Source: Oscillospiraceae bacterium
Lineage (GTDB): Bacteria; Bacillota; Clostridia; Oscillospirales; Oscillospiraceae
Reading direction: 5' to 3'
Assembly (NCBI GenBank): GCA_017465625.1
Contig: JAFTVV010000013.1
Coordinates: forward strand, 1-64,000
DNA length: 64,000 nt
Shown here: one piece after another, positions 49,516 through 59,537 of the stretch
How the letters are laid out: the number at the start of each line of letters is the position of its first letter
Position numbering within the stretch: the first letter of the stretch is position 1
Made by a program: the position numbers and the translations under genes
Notes under the pieces: generated by a model
The model's database searches: none
What the model was told of the DNA's origin: nothing
What the model saw: only the letters and a program-made list of their open reading frames with translations

Positions 49516-50213
49516 TGGGCAAGGACGTGATTATTGCCTGCGATTTTTCAAACGCAGAGCAGGCATTGGCTTTTCTGGACAAATTCACAGGCAGAAAGCC
49601 TTTTGTTAAAATCGGAATGGAGCTGTTTTACAGTGCCGGTCCGGAAATTGTGAAACAAATTAAAGCCCGTGGACACAAGATCTTTTTGGACTTAAAGCTC
49701 CACGATATCCCCAATACCGTCAAAAAGGCAATGCACGTACTGTCTGATCTGGATGTGGACATCTGTAACCTCCACGCCGCAGGCACAACCGCTATGATGG
49801 AGGCGGCTTTGGAGGGTCTGACAAGAGCAGACGGCACAAGACCTTTGCTGATTGCTGTCACACAGCTGACTTCCACAGATCAGCAGGCTATGGAACGTGA
49901 TCTGCTCATCGAAAAGCCCATTGATCAGGTAGTCATGCACTACGCACAAACCGCCAAAAATGCCGGTCTGGACGGCATCGTCTGCTCTCCTTTGGAGGCA
50001 GGCAAGGTGCACAGCCTCTGCGGTGCAGACTTCTTGACCGTCACTCCCGGTGTTCGTTTTGCTGACGGTGAAAAGGGCGACCAAAAACGGGTGATGACCC
50101 CGGCTCAGGCCAAGGAAATCGGCTCGGATTATATCGTGGTGGGTCGTCCCATCACTGCCGCGGCTGATCCTGTAGAGGCCTATATGCGCTGTGTGAATGA
50201 GTTTTGCGATTAA
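49515..50213 (+). CDS. pyrF: Orotidine 5'-phosphate decarboxylase
   Basis: 232 residues. It decarboxylates OMP to UMP. The catalytic Asp-Lys-Asp network is in IFLDLKLHDIPNTVKKAMH near residue 56, the N-terminal substrate Asp in IIACDFSNAEQ at 8, and the phosphate-binding VTPGVRF near 177 and IVVGRPITAA near 204. Length matches the bacterial short form (about 230). The ATG overlaps the pyrD stop, with AGGAGGCG upstream. Confidence 0.95.
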   Translation: MGKDVIIACDFSNAEQALAFLDKFTGRKPFVKIGMELFYSAGPEIVKQIKARGHKIFLDLKLHDIPNTVKKAMHVLSDLDVDICNLHAAGTTAMMEAALEGLTRADGTRPLLIAVTQLTSTDQQAMERDLLIEKPIDQVVMHYAQTAKNAGLDGIVCSPLEAGKVHSLCGADFLTVTPGVRFADGEKGDQKRVMTPAQAKEIGSDYIVVGRPITAAADPVEAYMRCVNEFCD

Positions 50214-50225
50214 GGGAGTTTAAAA

Positions 50226-50882
50226 ATGGAACAGTACAAAAGAGAATTTATCTCCTTCCTGCAGGATGCAGGTGTTTTGAAGTTCGGTGATTTTACCGCA
50301 AAAAGCGGCCGCAAGATTCCCTACTTTATCAATGCTGGAGAAATTAAAACCGGTGCGCAAATCGCAAAGCTGGGCAAATTCTATGCCAAGGCCTATGCAG
50401 AAAAGATTGGAAGCAAAAAGACCGTTCTCTACGGTCCTGCCTACAAGGGTATTTCCATTGCTGTGTCTGCCGCTGTTGCACTGTCTGAAGAAGGCTTAGA
50501 CGTTCCGTTCTTCTTCAACCGCAAGGAAGCCAAAGATCACGGTGAGGGCGGCGTATTCGTCGGTTATGTGCCCAAGGCCGGTGAAGAAATCGTCATTGTA
50601 GAAGATGTGATCACCGCAGGTACTGCCATCCGTGAGAGTATGTCTATTCTCTCCGGCTTGCAGGATACACGGGTGGTTGCCACCTTTGTGATGGTCGATC
50701 GCAAGGAAAAGGGCCAGACGGAAAAGTCCGCCATGGCAGAGGTCGGTGAGGAATTTGGCTTCCCCGTGTACTCTGTTGTGGATGTGTACGATATTATCGA
50801 ATACTTGGAGGAAAACCCCTCCAATGCCGAAAACGTGGCTCGCATTAAAGCATATTTGGAAGTAAACGGAGCTGCACGATGA
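50226..50882 (+). CDS. pyrE: Orotate phosphoribosyltransferase
   Basis: 218 residues. It couples orotate to PRPP to form OMP. The PRPP-binding motif is [18 protein letters not shown] near residue 120; [19 protein letters not shown] near 66 and [15 protein letters not shown] near 97 are standard PyrE blocks, the latter the flexible catalytic loop. It lies 12 bases after pyrF, and its stop overlaps the pyrB start (ATGA). Confidence 0.95.
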   Translation: MEQYKREFISFLQDAGVLKFGDFTAKSGRKIPYFINAGEIKTGAQIAKLGKFYAKAYAEKIGSKKTVLYGPAYKGISIAVSAAVALSEEGLDVPFFFNRKEAKDHGEGGVFVGYVPKAGEEIVIVEDVITAGTAIRESMSILSGLQDTRVVATFVMVDRKEKGQTEKSAMAEVGEEFGFPVYSVVDVYDIIEYLEENPSNAENVARIKAYLEVNGAAR

Positions 50883-51967
50883 GAAGCCTGATTGATATTA
50901 CCGATTTTTCTGCCGAAGAATTGCAGGAGCTGATGGACACCGCCTGCGATATCATTGCCCATCCTGAAAAATATCAGGAGTGCTGTCGCCATAAGAAGCT
51001 GGCCACCTTATTCTTTGAACCCTCCACCCGTACACGTCTCAGCTTTGAGGCCGCCATGCTGGAATTGGGCGGCAGTGTACTGGGCTTTAGCGAAGCATCC
51101 TCTTCCTCTGTATCCAAGGGCGAAAGTATGGCAGACACCTCCAAAATTCTCTCCTGCTATGCAGACATTATGGCCATTCGTCACCCCAAAGAGGGCGCGC
51201 CCTATGTTGCCGCCTGCAACGCCTCTATTCCGGTCATCAATGCCGGTGACGGCGGTCACTGCCACCCCACCCAAACAATGGCCGATTTGCTGACCATCTA
51301 CAGAGAATGTGGGCGCATTGATCAGTTAACCATCGGCTGCTGCGGCGACCTGAAATACGGCAGAACCGTGCACTCTCTGCTTTCTGCGGTAAGCCGTTAC
51401 AAAAACATCAAGGTCATCCTGATCTCCCCGGAGGAATTGCAGCTGCCGGAATATATGAAGCAGGATGTACTGGACAAAAACGGCATCGACTATGTGGAAA
51501 TCACCTCTTTGGAAGAAGCACTGCCCAAGCTGGATGTGCTTTATATGACCCGAATTCAACGGGAACGATTCGACGATGCTGCAGTATATGAACGGCTCAA
51601 GGACAGCTATATCCTTACCCCTGAAAAGCTGGCATCTGCCAAGGAGACGATGCGGATTTTGCATCCCCTGCCCCGGGTTAACGAGATCAGCGTCAAGGTG
51701 GATGACGACCCCCGTGCGGCCTATTTCCGTCAGGCTCTGAACGGAAAATATATGCGGATGGCTCTGATCTTAAAGCTTTTACGGGATGCCGAGGCTGGTT
51801 TGCAAATGCCCCGGGAGGATACCTTGGACGATGTGCTGTACTGCGACAACCCCAACTGTATCTCTTCCGTGGAACAGGAATTGCCCCATCGGTTCCGGCC
51901 CACAAACCCCGCTACCGGTGAATACCGCTGTATTTACTGCGAAACAAAGAAACACAAAAAGAATTAA
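50879..51967 (+). CDS. pyrB: Aspartate carbamoyltransferase with fused PyrI-like zinc tail
   Basis: 362 residues. Residues 1-305 are a catalytic chain: [15 protein letters not shown] near 46 binds carbamoyl phosphate, SVSKGES near 78 is the mobile loop, and [12 protein letters not shown] near 126 is standard. The C-terminal 45 residues contain Cys322-x4-Cys327-x23-Cys351-x2-Cys354 in [19 protein letters not shown] and YRCIYCE. This has the same spacing as the zinc domain of the E. coli regulatory chain PyrI, but the allosteric nucleotide-binding domain is absent and no pyrI gene follows. Start overlaps pyrE by 4 bases. Last gene of the operon. Confidence 0.95.
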   Translation: MRSLIDITDFSAEELQELMDTACDIIAHPEKYQECCRHKKLATLFFEPSTRTRLSFEAAMLELGGSVLGFSEASSSSVSKGESMADTSKILSCYADIMAIRHPKEGAPYVAACNASIPVINAGDGGHCHPTQTMADLLTIYRECGRIDQLTIGCCGDLKYGRTVHSLLSAVSRYKNIKVILISPEELQLPEYMKQDVLDKNGIDYVEITSLEEALPKLDVLYMTRIQRERFDDAAVYERLKDSYILTPEKLASAKETMRILHPLPRVNEISVKVDDDPRAAYFRQALNGKYMRMALILKLLRDAEAGLQMPREDTLDDVLYCDNPNCISSVEQELPHRFRPTNPATGEYRCIYCETKKHKKN

Positions 51968-51988
51968 GCTTTTCCATAGTAAAAACTG

Positions 51989-52030
51989 AAAACCCGACTC
52001 GATTGGCCAATGCCCCCGAGTCGGGTTTTT
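51989..52030. terminator. Bidirectional terminator between pyr and pur operons
   Basis: AAAACCCGACTCG (51989-52001), 15-base loop, CGAGTCGGGTTTT (52017-52029): 13 bp, with T-run and A-run. It ends both nucleotide operons, whose stops are at 51967 and 52034. Confidence 0.9.
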
Positions 52031-52033
52031 GCA

Positions 52034-55000
52034 TTATTTAAAGTATTTTACCGCGGATTCAAACATCCGAATGTCGTAATTGCCCGGTACATTCTTATAC
52101 AGACCGTAACCAATACGTTCACTGTGACCCATTTTACCGAACACCCGTCCATCCGGAGAGGTGATGCCCTCAATGGCGTACAGGCTGTTATTGGGATTAC
52201 AGCTTACTTCTGCAGTAGCCTCTCCGTTCAGGTCTACGTACTGAGTCGCAATCTGCCCGTTGGCGGCCAGTTGGCGAATCAGTGCTTCATCTGCCAGGAA
52301 TCGGCCTTCACCGTGGGAGATGGGTACGTTATAAATATCGCCTACATTGGTCAGTGCCAGCCAGGGAGACTTGTTGGATGCAACCCTTGTGCGCACGATT
52401 CTGGACTGGTGGCGTGCAATGGTATTATAGGTCAGCGTGGGACAACTTGCATCGGTGTCGATGATTTTGCCGTAGGGCACCAAGCCCAGCTTGATCAGTG
52501 CCTGGAAGCCGTTACAGATGCCGCACATCAGACCGTCCCGTTGCTCCAACAGTTCCGTGACGCCTTCCTTCACCGCACCGTTGCGGAAGAAAGCGGTAAT
52601 GAATTTACCGGAGCCGTCCGGCTCGTCACCACCGGAGAAGCCGCCGGGGATAAACACCATTTGGCTCTCTTTCAGCAGCTTTGCAAATTCGTCCACACTG
52701 CGGCGAATACCATCGGCAGAACGGTTGTTGATGACCAGAATTTCTGCCTTTGCACCGGCTTCCTCTACCGCACGGGCAGAGTCATATTCACAGTTTGTGC
52801 CGGGGAATGCAGGAATCAGCACCCGTGGCTGTGCAACACGAATTGCAGGAGCAGGTACAGCGCCCTGATGGGTATAAGAGAAGGTCTCCATATTCTGCTT
52901 CTGGGCAGGAATATTACAGCTGTAAACCGGCTCTAATTTCTCTTCGTACAGGTTTTGAAGCTGATGTAAATTCAGCTGTTCCGCACCCTTGGTCAGCATC
53001 TGCTGTTGTGCGGTGACACCTACAGGAACGCCCACTGCCACATCTTCTATCAGTTCCAACAGGAAACTGCCGTAGCCATAACCAAAGAGCTGGGCATCCG
53101 CAATGTTGTCATTGAAAGTCAGGCCAATGCCATTGCCGATGGCCATTTTCAGCACCGCCTCCGCAATGCCGCCCATACCCAAGGTATAACAGCTTACTGC
53201 CTTGCCGGTATGCAGCAATTGGGTGACGGTCTCAAACACTTTCAGCAGAGAATCTGTCTGCGGCAGACCGTTTTCATCCTGCTCCGGGGCAATCAGCACA
53301 ACCGTATGACCCGGTGCTTTAAATTCGGGAGAGACCACCTGCTGTACCTTGCCGGTTGTTACCGCAAAGCTTACCAAAGTAGGCGGCACATCCAGATTTT
53401 CAAAAGAGCCGGACATAGAGTCCTTACCGCCAATGGCACCGATTCCCAATTCCATTTGGGCTTTGAATGCGCCCAAAAGCGCCGCCATAGGTTTTCCCCA
53501 ACGGCTTGCGTCCTTGCCGGGCTTTTCAAAATACTCCTGGAAGGTCAGGTATACATCCTTAAAGGATGCACCGGAAGCGATCAGCTTGCTGACCGACTCT
53601 ACCACCGCCAAATACGCACCGTGGTAGGGACTTTGCTCGGTAATGAAGGGATTGTAACCCCACGACATAAAGGAGCAATCGTCTGTGTGTCCCTTTTCCA
53701 GTGAAATTTTCTGCACCATCGCCTGCACCGGTGTTTGCTGATATTTACCGCCAAAGGGCATCAGCACCGTACCCGCACCAATGGTGGAATCGAAGCGTTC
53801 GGAAAGGCCGCGCTTGGAGCAGATATTCAGATCCTCTGCCAGTGCCTTGTAGTTTTCGGTAAAGCTTCCGCTGAAGGGTTTTTGCGTATACATTGCGGCG
53901 GCAGGAGCAACTGTAATGTGCTTCTCGGCACCGTTGGAATTTAAGAATGCACGACTGATATCCACAATGGTATTGCCGTTCCACTTCATCACCAAACGCG
54001 GCTCGGCAGTCACGGTCGCCACAGGACAGGCCTGCAGATTCTCCCGATCTGCCAACTCCAAAAAGCGCTGAACATCCTTGCTCTCCACCACAACAGCCAT
54101 ACGTTCCTGAGATTCGCTGATGGCCAGCTCTGTACCGTCCAGTCCCTCATACTTCTTGGGCACAGCGTTTAAATCAATCATCAAGCCGTCTGCCAATTCA
54201 CCGATTGCCACACTGACGCCGCCGGCACCAAAGTCGTTACAGCGCTTAATCATTTGGGTGGCTTCTTTATTACGGAACAGGCGTTGCAGCTTCCGTTCCT
54301 CCGGTGCATTGCCTTTTTGGACCTGTGCACCGCAGGTTTCTACAGACTGCATATCGTGGGCCTTGGAAGATCCGGTAGCACCACCGATGCCGTCACGGCC
54401 TGTAGAGCCGCCCAGCAAGATCACCACGTCTCCCTCAGCAGGCACTTCCCGACGGACATTTTCTGCCGGTGTTGCGGCAATCACCGCACCGATTTCCATA
54501 CGCTTTGCGGCGTAGCCGGGGTGGTAAATCTCATCCACAATACCGGTTGCCAGGCCGATCTGGTTGCCGTAGGAGGAATAACCTGCGGCGGCAGTGGTGA
54601 CGATTTTACGCTGCGGCAGTTTGCCCGGAATGGTTTCACTGACCGGTTTCAGGGGGTCTGCCGCACCGGTGACACGCATTGCGCCATACACATAGGAACG
54701 ACCGGAAAGGGGGTCACGAATTGCACCGCCAATACAGGTTGCCGCACCGCCGAACGGCTCGATTTCCGTGGGGTGATTGTGGGTTTCATTCTTAAACAGC
54801 AACAGCCAGGGCTGTGCCTGTCCGTCTACCTCCACTGTAATTTTTACAGTGCAGGCATTGATTTCTTCGGATTCATCCAGTTTGTCCAGCATCCCGTTTT
54901 TACGCAAGTGCTTGACGGCAACAGTTGCCAAATCCATCAGGCAGATGGGCTTTGTACGACCCAAATCCCGACGCACCTGCAAATACTGTTCGTAAGTATT

Positions 55001-55726
55001 TTGCAGCAGCTTGTCGGCAAAGGTCACCTGATCAATGATCGTACCAAATGTGGTATGGCGGCAGTGGTCAGACCAATAAGTATCAATCATTCGGATTTCC
55101 GTAATGGTCGGCTCACGCCCCTCGGTTTTAAAATAGTCCTGACAGAATGCAATATCATCCCCGTCCATCGCCAAACCGTACTGCTTCACAAAAGCCGCCA
55201 AACCATCCCGATCCAGCTTTGTAAAGCCTTGCAGTGTTTCCACCGTGGTGGGAATATCGTATGCCATCTCTAAGGTTTCAGGCATTTCCAGTGCAGCTTC
55301 TCTGGACTCCACCGGATTGATCACATATTTTTTGATCTCCGCAATCTGCTCCTGAGTCAGTGCGCCGTACAAGCCGTAGACCTTGGCTGTGCGAATCACA
55401 GGACGCTCACCCTGAGAGATGATCTGAATACATTGGGCGGCTGAATCCGCGCGCTGGTCAAACTGACCGGGCAAAAATTCCACCGCAAACACGGTTGCAC
55501 CATCCAGTTCTGCCTGGGCAGTTGCAATATCCAGCTGGGGTTCTGAAAACACCGTTGCAACAGCATAGTCAAAAAGCTCCTTGGAAATACACTGCGCATC
55601 ATAACGGTTCAGCACCCGTACCTGCTCCAATGCAGAGATGCCCAGCAAATTCCGCGCGTCATTGAGCAATGCCCGGGCTTCATTGTCTAAGCCCGGCTTT
55701 TTTTCTACAAATACACGGTAAACCAT
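52034..55726 (-). CDS. purL: Phosphoribosylformylglycinamidine synthase, single-chain
   Basis: 1230-residue enzyme converting FGAR to FGAM with ATP and glutamine. It unites the PurS-like N terminus, PurL core and PurQ glutaminase in one chain, as in E. coli (1295) but in the clostridial form. The core has TYWSDHCRHTTFGT near residue 218 and NETHNHPTEIEPFGGAATC near 307. The C-terminal glutaminase holds FPGTNCEYDSARAVEEAG near 985, the nucleophile in LMCGICNGFQALIKLG near 1085, and a late His in SHGEGRF. It starts 3 bases after purD ends and is the last gene of the pur operon. Confidence 0.96.
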   Translation of the reverse strand: MVYRVFVEKKPGLDNEARALLNDARNLLGISALEQVRVLNRYDAQCISKELFDYAVATVFSEPQLDIATAQAELDGATVFAVEFLPGQFDQRADSAAQCIQIISQGERPVIRTAKVYGLYGALTQEQIAEIKKYVINPVESREAALEMPETLEMAYDIPTTVETLQGFTKLDRDGLAAFVKQYGLAMDGDDIAFCQDYFKTEGREPTITEIRMIDTYWSDHCRHTTFGTIIDQVTFADKLLQNTYEQYLQVRRDLGRTKPICLMDLATVAVKHLRKNGMLDKLDESEEINACTVKITVEVDGQAQPWLLLFKNETHNHPTEIEPFGGAATCIGGAIRDPLSGRSYVYGAMRVTGAADPLKPVSETIPGKLPQRKIVTTAAAGYSSYGNQIGLATGIVDEIYHPGYAAKRMEIGAVIAATPAENVRREVPAEGDVVILLGGSTGRDGIGGATGSSKAHDMQSVETCGAQVQKGNAPEERKLQRLFRNKEATQMIKRCNDFGAGGVSVAIGELADGLMIDLNAVPKKYEGLDGTELAISESQERMAVVVESKDVQRFLELADRENLQACPVATVTAEPRLVMKWNGNTIVDISRAFLNSNGAEKHITVAPAAAMYTQKPFSGSFTENYKALAEDLNICSKRGLSERFDSTIGAGTVLMPFGGKYQQTPVQAMVQKISLEKGHTDDCSFMSWGYNPFITEQSPYHGAYLAVVESVSKLIASGASFKDVYLTFQEYFEKPGKDASRWGKPMAALLGAFKAQMELGIGAIGGKDSMSGSFENLDVPPTLVSFAVTTGKVQQVVSPEFKAPGHTVVLIAPEQDENGLPQTDSLLKVFETVTQLLHTGKAVSCYTLGMGGIAEAVLKMAIGNGIGLTFNDNIADAQLFGYGYGSFLLELIEDVAVGVPVGVTAQQQMLTKGAEQLNLHQLQNLYEEKLEPVYSCNIPAQKQNMETFSYTHQGAVPAPAIRVAQPRVLIPAFPGTNCEYDSARAVEEAGAKAEILVINNRSADGIRRSVDEFAKLLKESQMVFIPGGFSGGDEPDGSGKFITAFFRNGAVKEGVTELLEQRDGLMCGICNGFQALIKLGLVPYGKIIDTDASCPTLTYNTIARHQSRIVRTRVASNKSPWLALTNVGDIYNVPISHGEGRFLADEALIRQLAANGQIATQYVDLNGEATAEVSCNPNNSLYAIEGITSPDGRVFGKMGHSERIGYGLYKNVPGNYDIRMFESAVKYFK

Positions 55727-55729
55727 CCG

Positions 55730-56998
55730 TTAAACCTCCTTCGCCGCCAGAGCCTTCGCTCCGATATCCCGACGATAATACGCGTTTTCAAAGGTAATTT
55801 GCGCTACCAGATCATAGGCGGACTGTACAGCCTTCTCAAGGCTGTCTGCCACTGCGGTCGCGCCCAACACTCTGCCGCCGGCAGTCACCAACGCTCCATC
55901 CTGCACCGAAGCGCCTGCCACATATACGTTTTGGGCAACCTGATGGGGAATGTGGATGGGATAGCCTTTTTCGTAATGCTCCGGATAACCGTTCGAAGCC
56001 ATAATGACACAGCAGGCGTTGGCATCACGGAAGCTTACCGGGGTCTGCGCCAGTGTGCCGTTTGTGGTTGCCTGCATCACAGTCAGCAAATCACTTTCCA
56101 GCAAGGGCAAAACCACCTGCGTCTCCGGATCACCAAAGCGGCAATTATACTCAATCACCTTGGGGCCCTGCGGTGTCAGCATCAAGCCAAAGTACAGACA
56201 CCCCTTGAAGGGACGTCCCTCCGCCTCCATTGCACGAATTGTCGGCAGAAAAATCTCCTGCATACACTGTGCCGCGACAGCAGGTGTGTAATACGGATTG
56301 GGCGCTACCGTGCCCATACCGCCGGTGTTCAGTCCCTGATCACCGGCCAAGGCACGCTTATGATCCATAGAGGACACCATCGGCTTCACGGTCTTTCCGT
56401 CGGTAAATGCCAACACAGAGACCTCCGGACCGGTGAGAAATTCTTCAATGACAATCTGCTCACCGCTTTTTCCGAACTGCTTGTCCTGCATCATTGCAAC
56501 CACCGCATTTTTGGCTTCCTGACGGGTTTGTGCAATAATCACGCCCTTGCCCAGTGCCAGACCGTCCGCCTTTACCACCGTGGGAATGGGGGCACTGTCC
56601 AAATATTCCAGTGCCGCCTGCATATTGTCAAAAACCTCATAGCAGGCAGTGGGAATACCGTATTTCTTCATCAGGTTTTTAGAAAAAACCTTACTGACCT
56701 CGATGATTGCCTCATTGGCATTGTGCCCAAAACAGGCAATGCACTTTTCATTCAGTTCATACACACAGCCCAGCACCAGCGGATCATCCGGTGCTACCAC
56801 CGCATAGTCTATCTGCTGCTGCACTGCAAATTCCACAATGGCAGGAATGTCCTTCGCACCGATGGGCACGCACACCGCATCTGCGGCCATACCGCCATTT
56901 CCGGGTAATGCGTAAATTTTTTCGATTGTCGGATTTTCTTTCAGTTTTTTGATGATGGCATGCTCTCTGCCGCCACCACCTACAACCATTATGTTCAT
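55730..56998 (-). CDS. purD: Phosphoribosylamine--glycine ligase
   Basis: 422-residue ATP-grasp enzyme that joins glycine to phosphoribosylamine. The N-terminal GGGGREHAI loop at residue 8, VVKADGLALGKGVIIAQT near 141, GPEVSVLAFTDG near 189, and the ATP-grasp block YNCRFGDPETQVVLPLL near 282 are diagnostic. Length is normal (about 420-430). It lies 9 bases after purH and 3 before purL. Confidence 0.96.
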   Translation of the reverse strand: MNIMVVGGGGREHAIIKKLKENPTIEKIYALPGNGGMAADAVCVPIGAKDIPAIVEFAVQQQIDYAVVAPDDPLVLGCVYELNEKCIACFGHNANEAIIEVSKVFSKNLMKKYGIPTACYEVFDNMQAALEYLDSAPIPTVVKADGLALGKGVIIAQTRQEAKNAVVAMMQDKQFGKSGEQIVIEEFLTGPEVSVLAFTDGKTVKPMVSSMDHKRALAGDQGLNTGGMGTVAPNPYYTPAVAAQCMQEIFLPTIRAMEAEGRPFKGCLYFGLMLTPQGPKVIEYNCRFGDPETQVVLPLLESDLLTVMQATTNGTLAQTPVSFRDANACCVIMASNGYPEHYEKGYPIHIPHQVAQNVYVAGASVQDGALVTAGGRVLGATAVADSLEKAVQSAYDLVAQITFENAYYRRDIGAKALAAKEV

Positions 56999-57007
56999 AC
57001 GTCCTCC

Positions 57008-58201
57008 TTAGTGGTGGAACAACCGCATACCGGTAAAGGCCATCACCATCTTCTTCTCATCGCACTGGGCAATGACAAGATCATCACGGATAGAGCCGCC
57101 GGGCTCAGCCACATAGCTGACACCGGATGCGGCGGCACGCTTGATGCTGTCTGCAAAGGGGAAGAACGCATCAGAGCCTAAGGATACACCGCTTTTGCTG
57201 TCTAAGAACGCACGTTTTTCAGCATCTGTCAGCGGTTCAGGACGGCAGGTAAAATAGTTCTGCCAAATACCCTCGGCACAAACATCCTCTTCATTTCCGT
57301 TGATGTAACCGTCGATCACGTTGTCACGACCGGGACGACCCAAATCCTCACGGAAAGGCAGTGCCAAAGTCTTGGGATGCTGGCGCAAGAACCAGGTGTC
57401 TGCCTTCGAGCCTGCCAAACGGGTGCAGTGCACACGGCTCTGCTGACCTGCACCTACACCGATTGCCTGCCCGTCATAGGCAAAGCACACGGAGTTGGAT
57501 TGGGTGTATTTCAGGGTGATCAGAGAGATGATCAGGTCAACCTTTGCATCCTGAGGCAGATCCTTATTGGCAGTGACGATGTTTTCCAGTAAATGGGCGC
57601 CAATTTTAAAGTTGTTTCTGCCCTGCTGGAAAGTAATGCCAAAGACCTGCTTAATCTCCTGTTCCTCAGGCACATAGTTCGGGTCGATTTGTACCACATT
57701 ATAGCTGCCCTTGCGCTTTGTTTTCAAAATTTCCAATGCCTTTTCGGTATAACCGGGGGCAATCACGCCATCGGACACTTCACGTGCAATCAGTGCTGCA
57801 GTCAGCTCATCGCACACATCAGACAGTGCAACCCAGTCACCAAAGGAGCACAGACGGTCTGCACCACGGGCACGGGTATAAGCACAGGCTAAGGGATTTT
57901 CGTCCAAGCCTTCCACGTCTTCCACAAAGCAAGCCTTCTTCAGTTCCGCAGGCAGCTTTTTGCCCACGGCAGCAGAGGTGGGAGAGACGTGCTTAAAAGA
58001 GGTGGCGGCGCACAGACCTGTGGCCTCCTTCAGCTCTTTTACCAACTGCCATGCATTAAAGGCATCTAAAAAGTTAATATAACCGGGGCGTCCGTTTAAC
58101 ACGGTAATGGGCAAATCACTGCCGTCTGCCATATAAATGCGGGAAGGCTTCTGATTCGGATTACAACCGTATTTTAATTCCAACTGATTCATTTGCGCCA
58201 C
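57008..58201 (-). CDS. purH: AICAR formyltransferase (PurH C-terminal domain as a separate protein)
   Basis: 397 residues corresponding to the transformylase half of PurH; it transfers a formyl group from 10-formyl-THF to AICAR. ELKYGCNPNQKPSRIY near residue 8, TSFKHVSPTSAAVG near 68 (the Lys-His catalytic pair) and VGAGQQSRVHCTRLAGSKAD near 250 are transformylase blocks. FFPFADSIKRAAASGVSYV and AFTGMRLFHH end the protein. The N-terminal IMP cyclohydrolase domain of bifunctional PurH is missing; a separate PurO gene precedes it by 3 bases. Confidence 0.93.
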   Translation of the reverse strand: MAQMNQLELKYGCNPNQKPSRIYMADGSDLPITVLNGRPGYINFLDAFNAWQLVKELKEATGLCAATSFKHVSPTSAAVGKKLPAELKKACFVEDVEGLDENPLACAYTRARGADRLCSFGDWVALSDVCDELTAALIAREVSDGVIAPGYTEKALEILKTKRKGSYNVVQIDPNYVPEEQEIKQVFGITFQQGRNNFKIGAHLLENIVTANKDLPQDAKVDLIISLITLKYTQSNSVCFAYDGQAIGVGAGQQSRVHCTRLAGSKADTWFLRQHPKTLALPFREDLGRPGRDNVIDGYINGNEEDVCAEGIWQNYFTCRPEPLTDAEKRAFLDSKSGVSLGSDAFFPFADSIKRAAASGVSYVAEPGGSIRDDLVIAQCDEKKMVMAFTGMRLFHH

Positions 58202-58204
58202 TCC

Positions 58205-58924
58205 TTAAACATTCTTATTGATGATGATTTGGGTGGGCGCACTGCCATCCAGAGGCACGCACCGCACAAAAAGAGACACCTTATTGCTCTCGTTCAGGTT
58301 TTCCCACACCATATCTGCCAGCTCCTGCGCTGTGTTGGGCAGCATGACCTCCTCCGGTTCTCCGTAGAAGGAGGGAATAGGATTTCCGTCACACTTATAG
58401 GTGTGAATAAAGTGACCGATGCCTGCCATCGGCGCATACTCATAGAAAAAGCGCTGGCAAACACTGGGGTTGCCTCCTGCGCTCTTCAAAATAGAGAGCT
58501 TATAATTAAAATTCTGCTGTGCAAAATCATAGTCCAGCACACCGGAGATACGGGGTGTATAGTTGGGCTCGTCCGGCTCAAAGCAACGGGTACGCAGAGC
58601 GCTTTCAAAGCTTCCGCCGGCTACAAGATGGTCATACACCGTATTGGTCTGATCGCCGTTTGTAATGATGTCTGTGTGATTTTCCACCGCAAGATAGGGA
58701 TTGTAGATAATGAGGCTGGGATCGGACAGCTTGCTTTCATCGAACGCCTTAGTGCGCATACCACCGGGGAATGCTTCAAAAACACGGTTGCGGCTGTTGA
58801 CGCTGCGTCCCATAATGAAATAGGCAATCATCGCACTCTTGCCGTCTGCAGATTGACCTACCACAATGCCCCGTCCGGGATATGAATTTTCAGATAATAA
58901 CGTTTTTAAATCAAACAAGGCCAT
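58205..58924 (-). CDS. purO: IMP cyclohydrolase, PurO family
   Basis: 239 residues of the PurO type, first known from archaea, which closes the purine ring (FAICAR to IMP). YPGRGIVVGQSADGKSAMIAY near residue 15 (opening GRGIVVG), YFIMGRSVNSRNRVF near 35, DPSLIIYNPYLA near 68 and TNGDQTNTVYDHL near 88 are the conserved Ntn-fold blocks of this family. It starts 1 base after the purN stop and ends 3 bases before purH, exactly replacing the missing cyclohydrolase domain. Not homologous to the PurH N-terminal domain. Confidence 0.87.
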   Translation of the reverse strand: MALFDLKTLLSENSYPGRGIVVGQSADGKSAMIAYFIMGRSVNSRNRVFEAFPGGMRTKAFDESKLSDPSLIIYNPYLAVENHTDIITNGDQTNTVYDHLVAGGSFESALRTRCFEPDEPNYTPRISGVLDYDFAQQNFNYKLSILKSAGGNPSVCQRFFYEYAPMAGIGHFIHTYKCDGNPIPSFYGEPEEVMLPNTAQELADMVWENLNESNKVSLFVRCVPLDGSAPTQIIINKNV

Positions 58925-58925
58925 T

Positions 58926-59537
58926 TCAGAACCCTTCCTTACATAATTTTTCTGCTACCATTTCTGCAGCCTTGGGGAGCAAATGCCATTCCGCCTGCTC
59001 CATTACCCGTTTTTGCAGAATCTCGGGCGTATCACCCGGTAAAATATCTACTGCCTTCTGCATCAGGATTTCACCGCCATCGGGAATTTCATTAACATAG
59101 TGCACCGTTGCACCGGTCACTTTTACACCCTTTTCCAGTGCCGCCTGATGAACCTTCAGTCCGTAATAGCCGGCACCGCAGAAGGAGGGAATCAGTGAAG
59201 GATGGATATTGATGATCCGATTGGGATATTGATCTGTAAAATCCTTGCTTAAAATTGCCATAAATCCTGCCAAAATCACCAGATCGATACCATAAAGGCA
59301 CAATCTGTGGGCAATGGCCTCTTCAAAAGCCTGCTGACTTCCCTGCTCCTTTTTCGTCACAACCGTGGCAGGAATGCCGGCTTTCCTGGCCCTTGTCAAG
59401 GCGTATGCGTCTTCCTTGTTAGACAGCACCAGTGCAATTTCTCCGTGGGGAATCTCCCCCCGATTTTGGGCATCCATCAACGCCTGCAGGTTGGTGCCGC
59501 CTCCGGAAACCAGAACGGCAATTCGGATCTTGTTCAC
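58926..59537 (-). CDS. purN: Phosphoribosylglycinamide formyltransferase
   Basis: 203 residues. It formylates GAR using 10-formyl-THF. LVSGGGTNLQALMDA near residue 9, the catalytic Asn-His-Asp set in IINIHPSLIPSFCGAGYYG near 107 (NIHPSL), and ATVHYVNEIPDGGEIL near 142 are diagnostic. Its start overlaps the purM stop by 4 bases. Length is usual (about 200). Confidence 0.95.
   Translation of the reverse strand: MNKIRIAVLVSGGGTNLQALMDAQNRGEIPHGEIALVLSNKEDAYALTRARKAGIPATVVTKKEQGSQQAFEEAIAHRLCLYGIDLVILAGFMAILSKDFTDQYPNRIINIHPSLIPSFCGAGYYGLKVHQAALEKGVKVTGATVHYVNEIPDGGEILMQKAVDILPGDTPEILQKRVMEQAEWHLLPKAAEMVAEKLCKEGF

Noticed and set aside
52010..52936. 308-codon plus-strand frame opposite purL
   Set aside because: Antisense shadow of the purL glutaminase domain; no site and no family.
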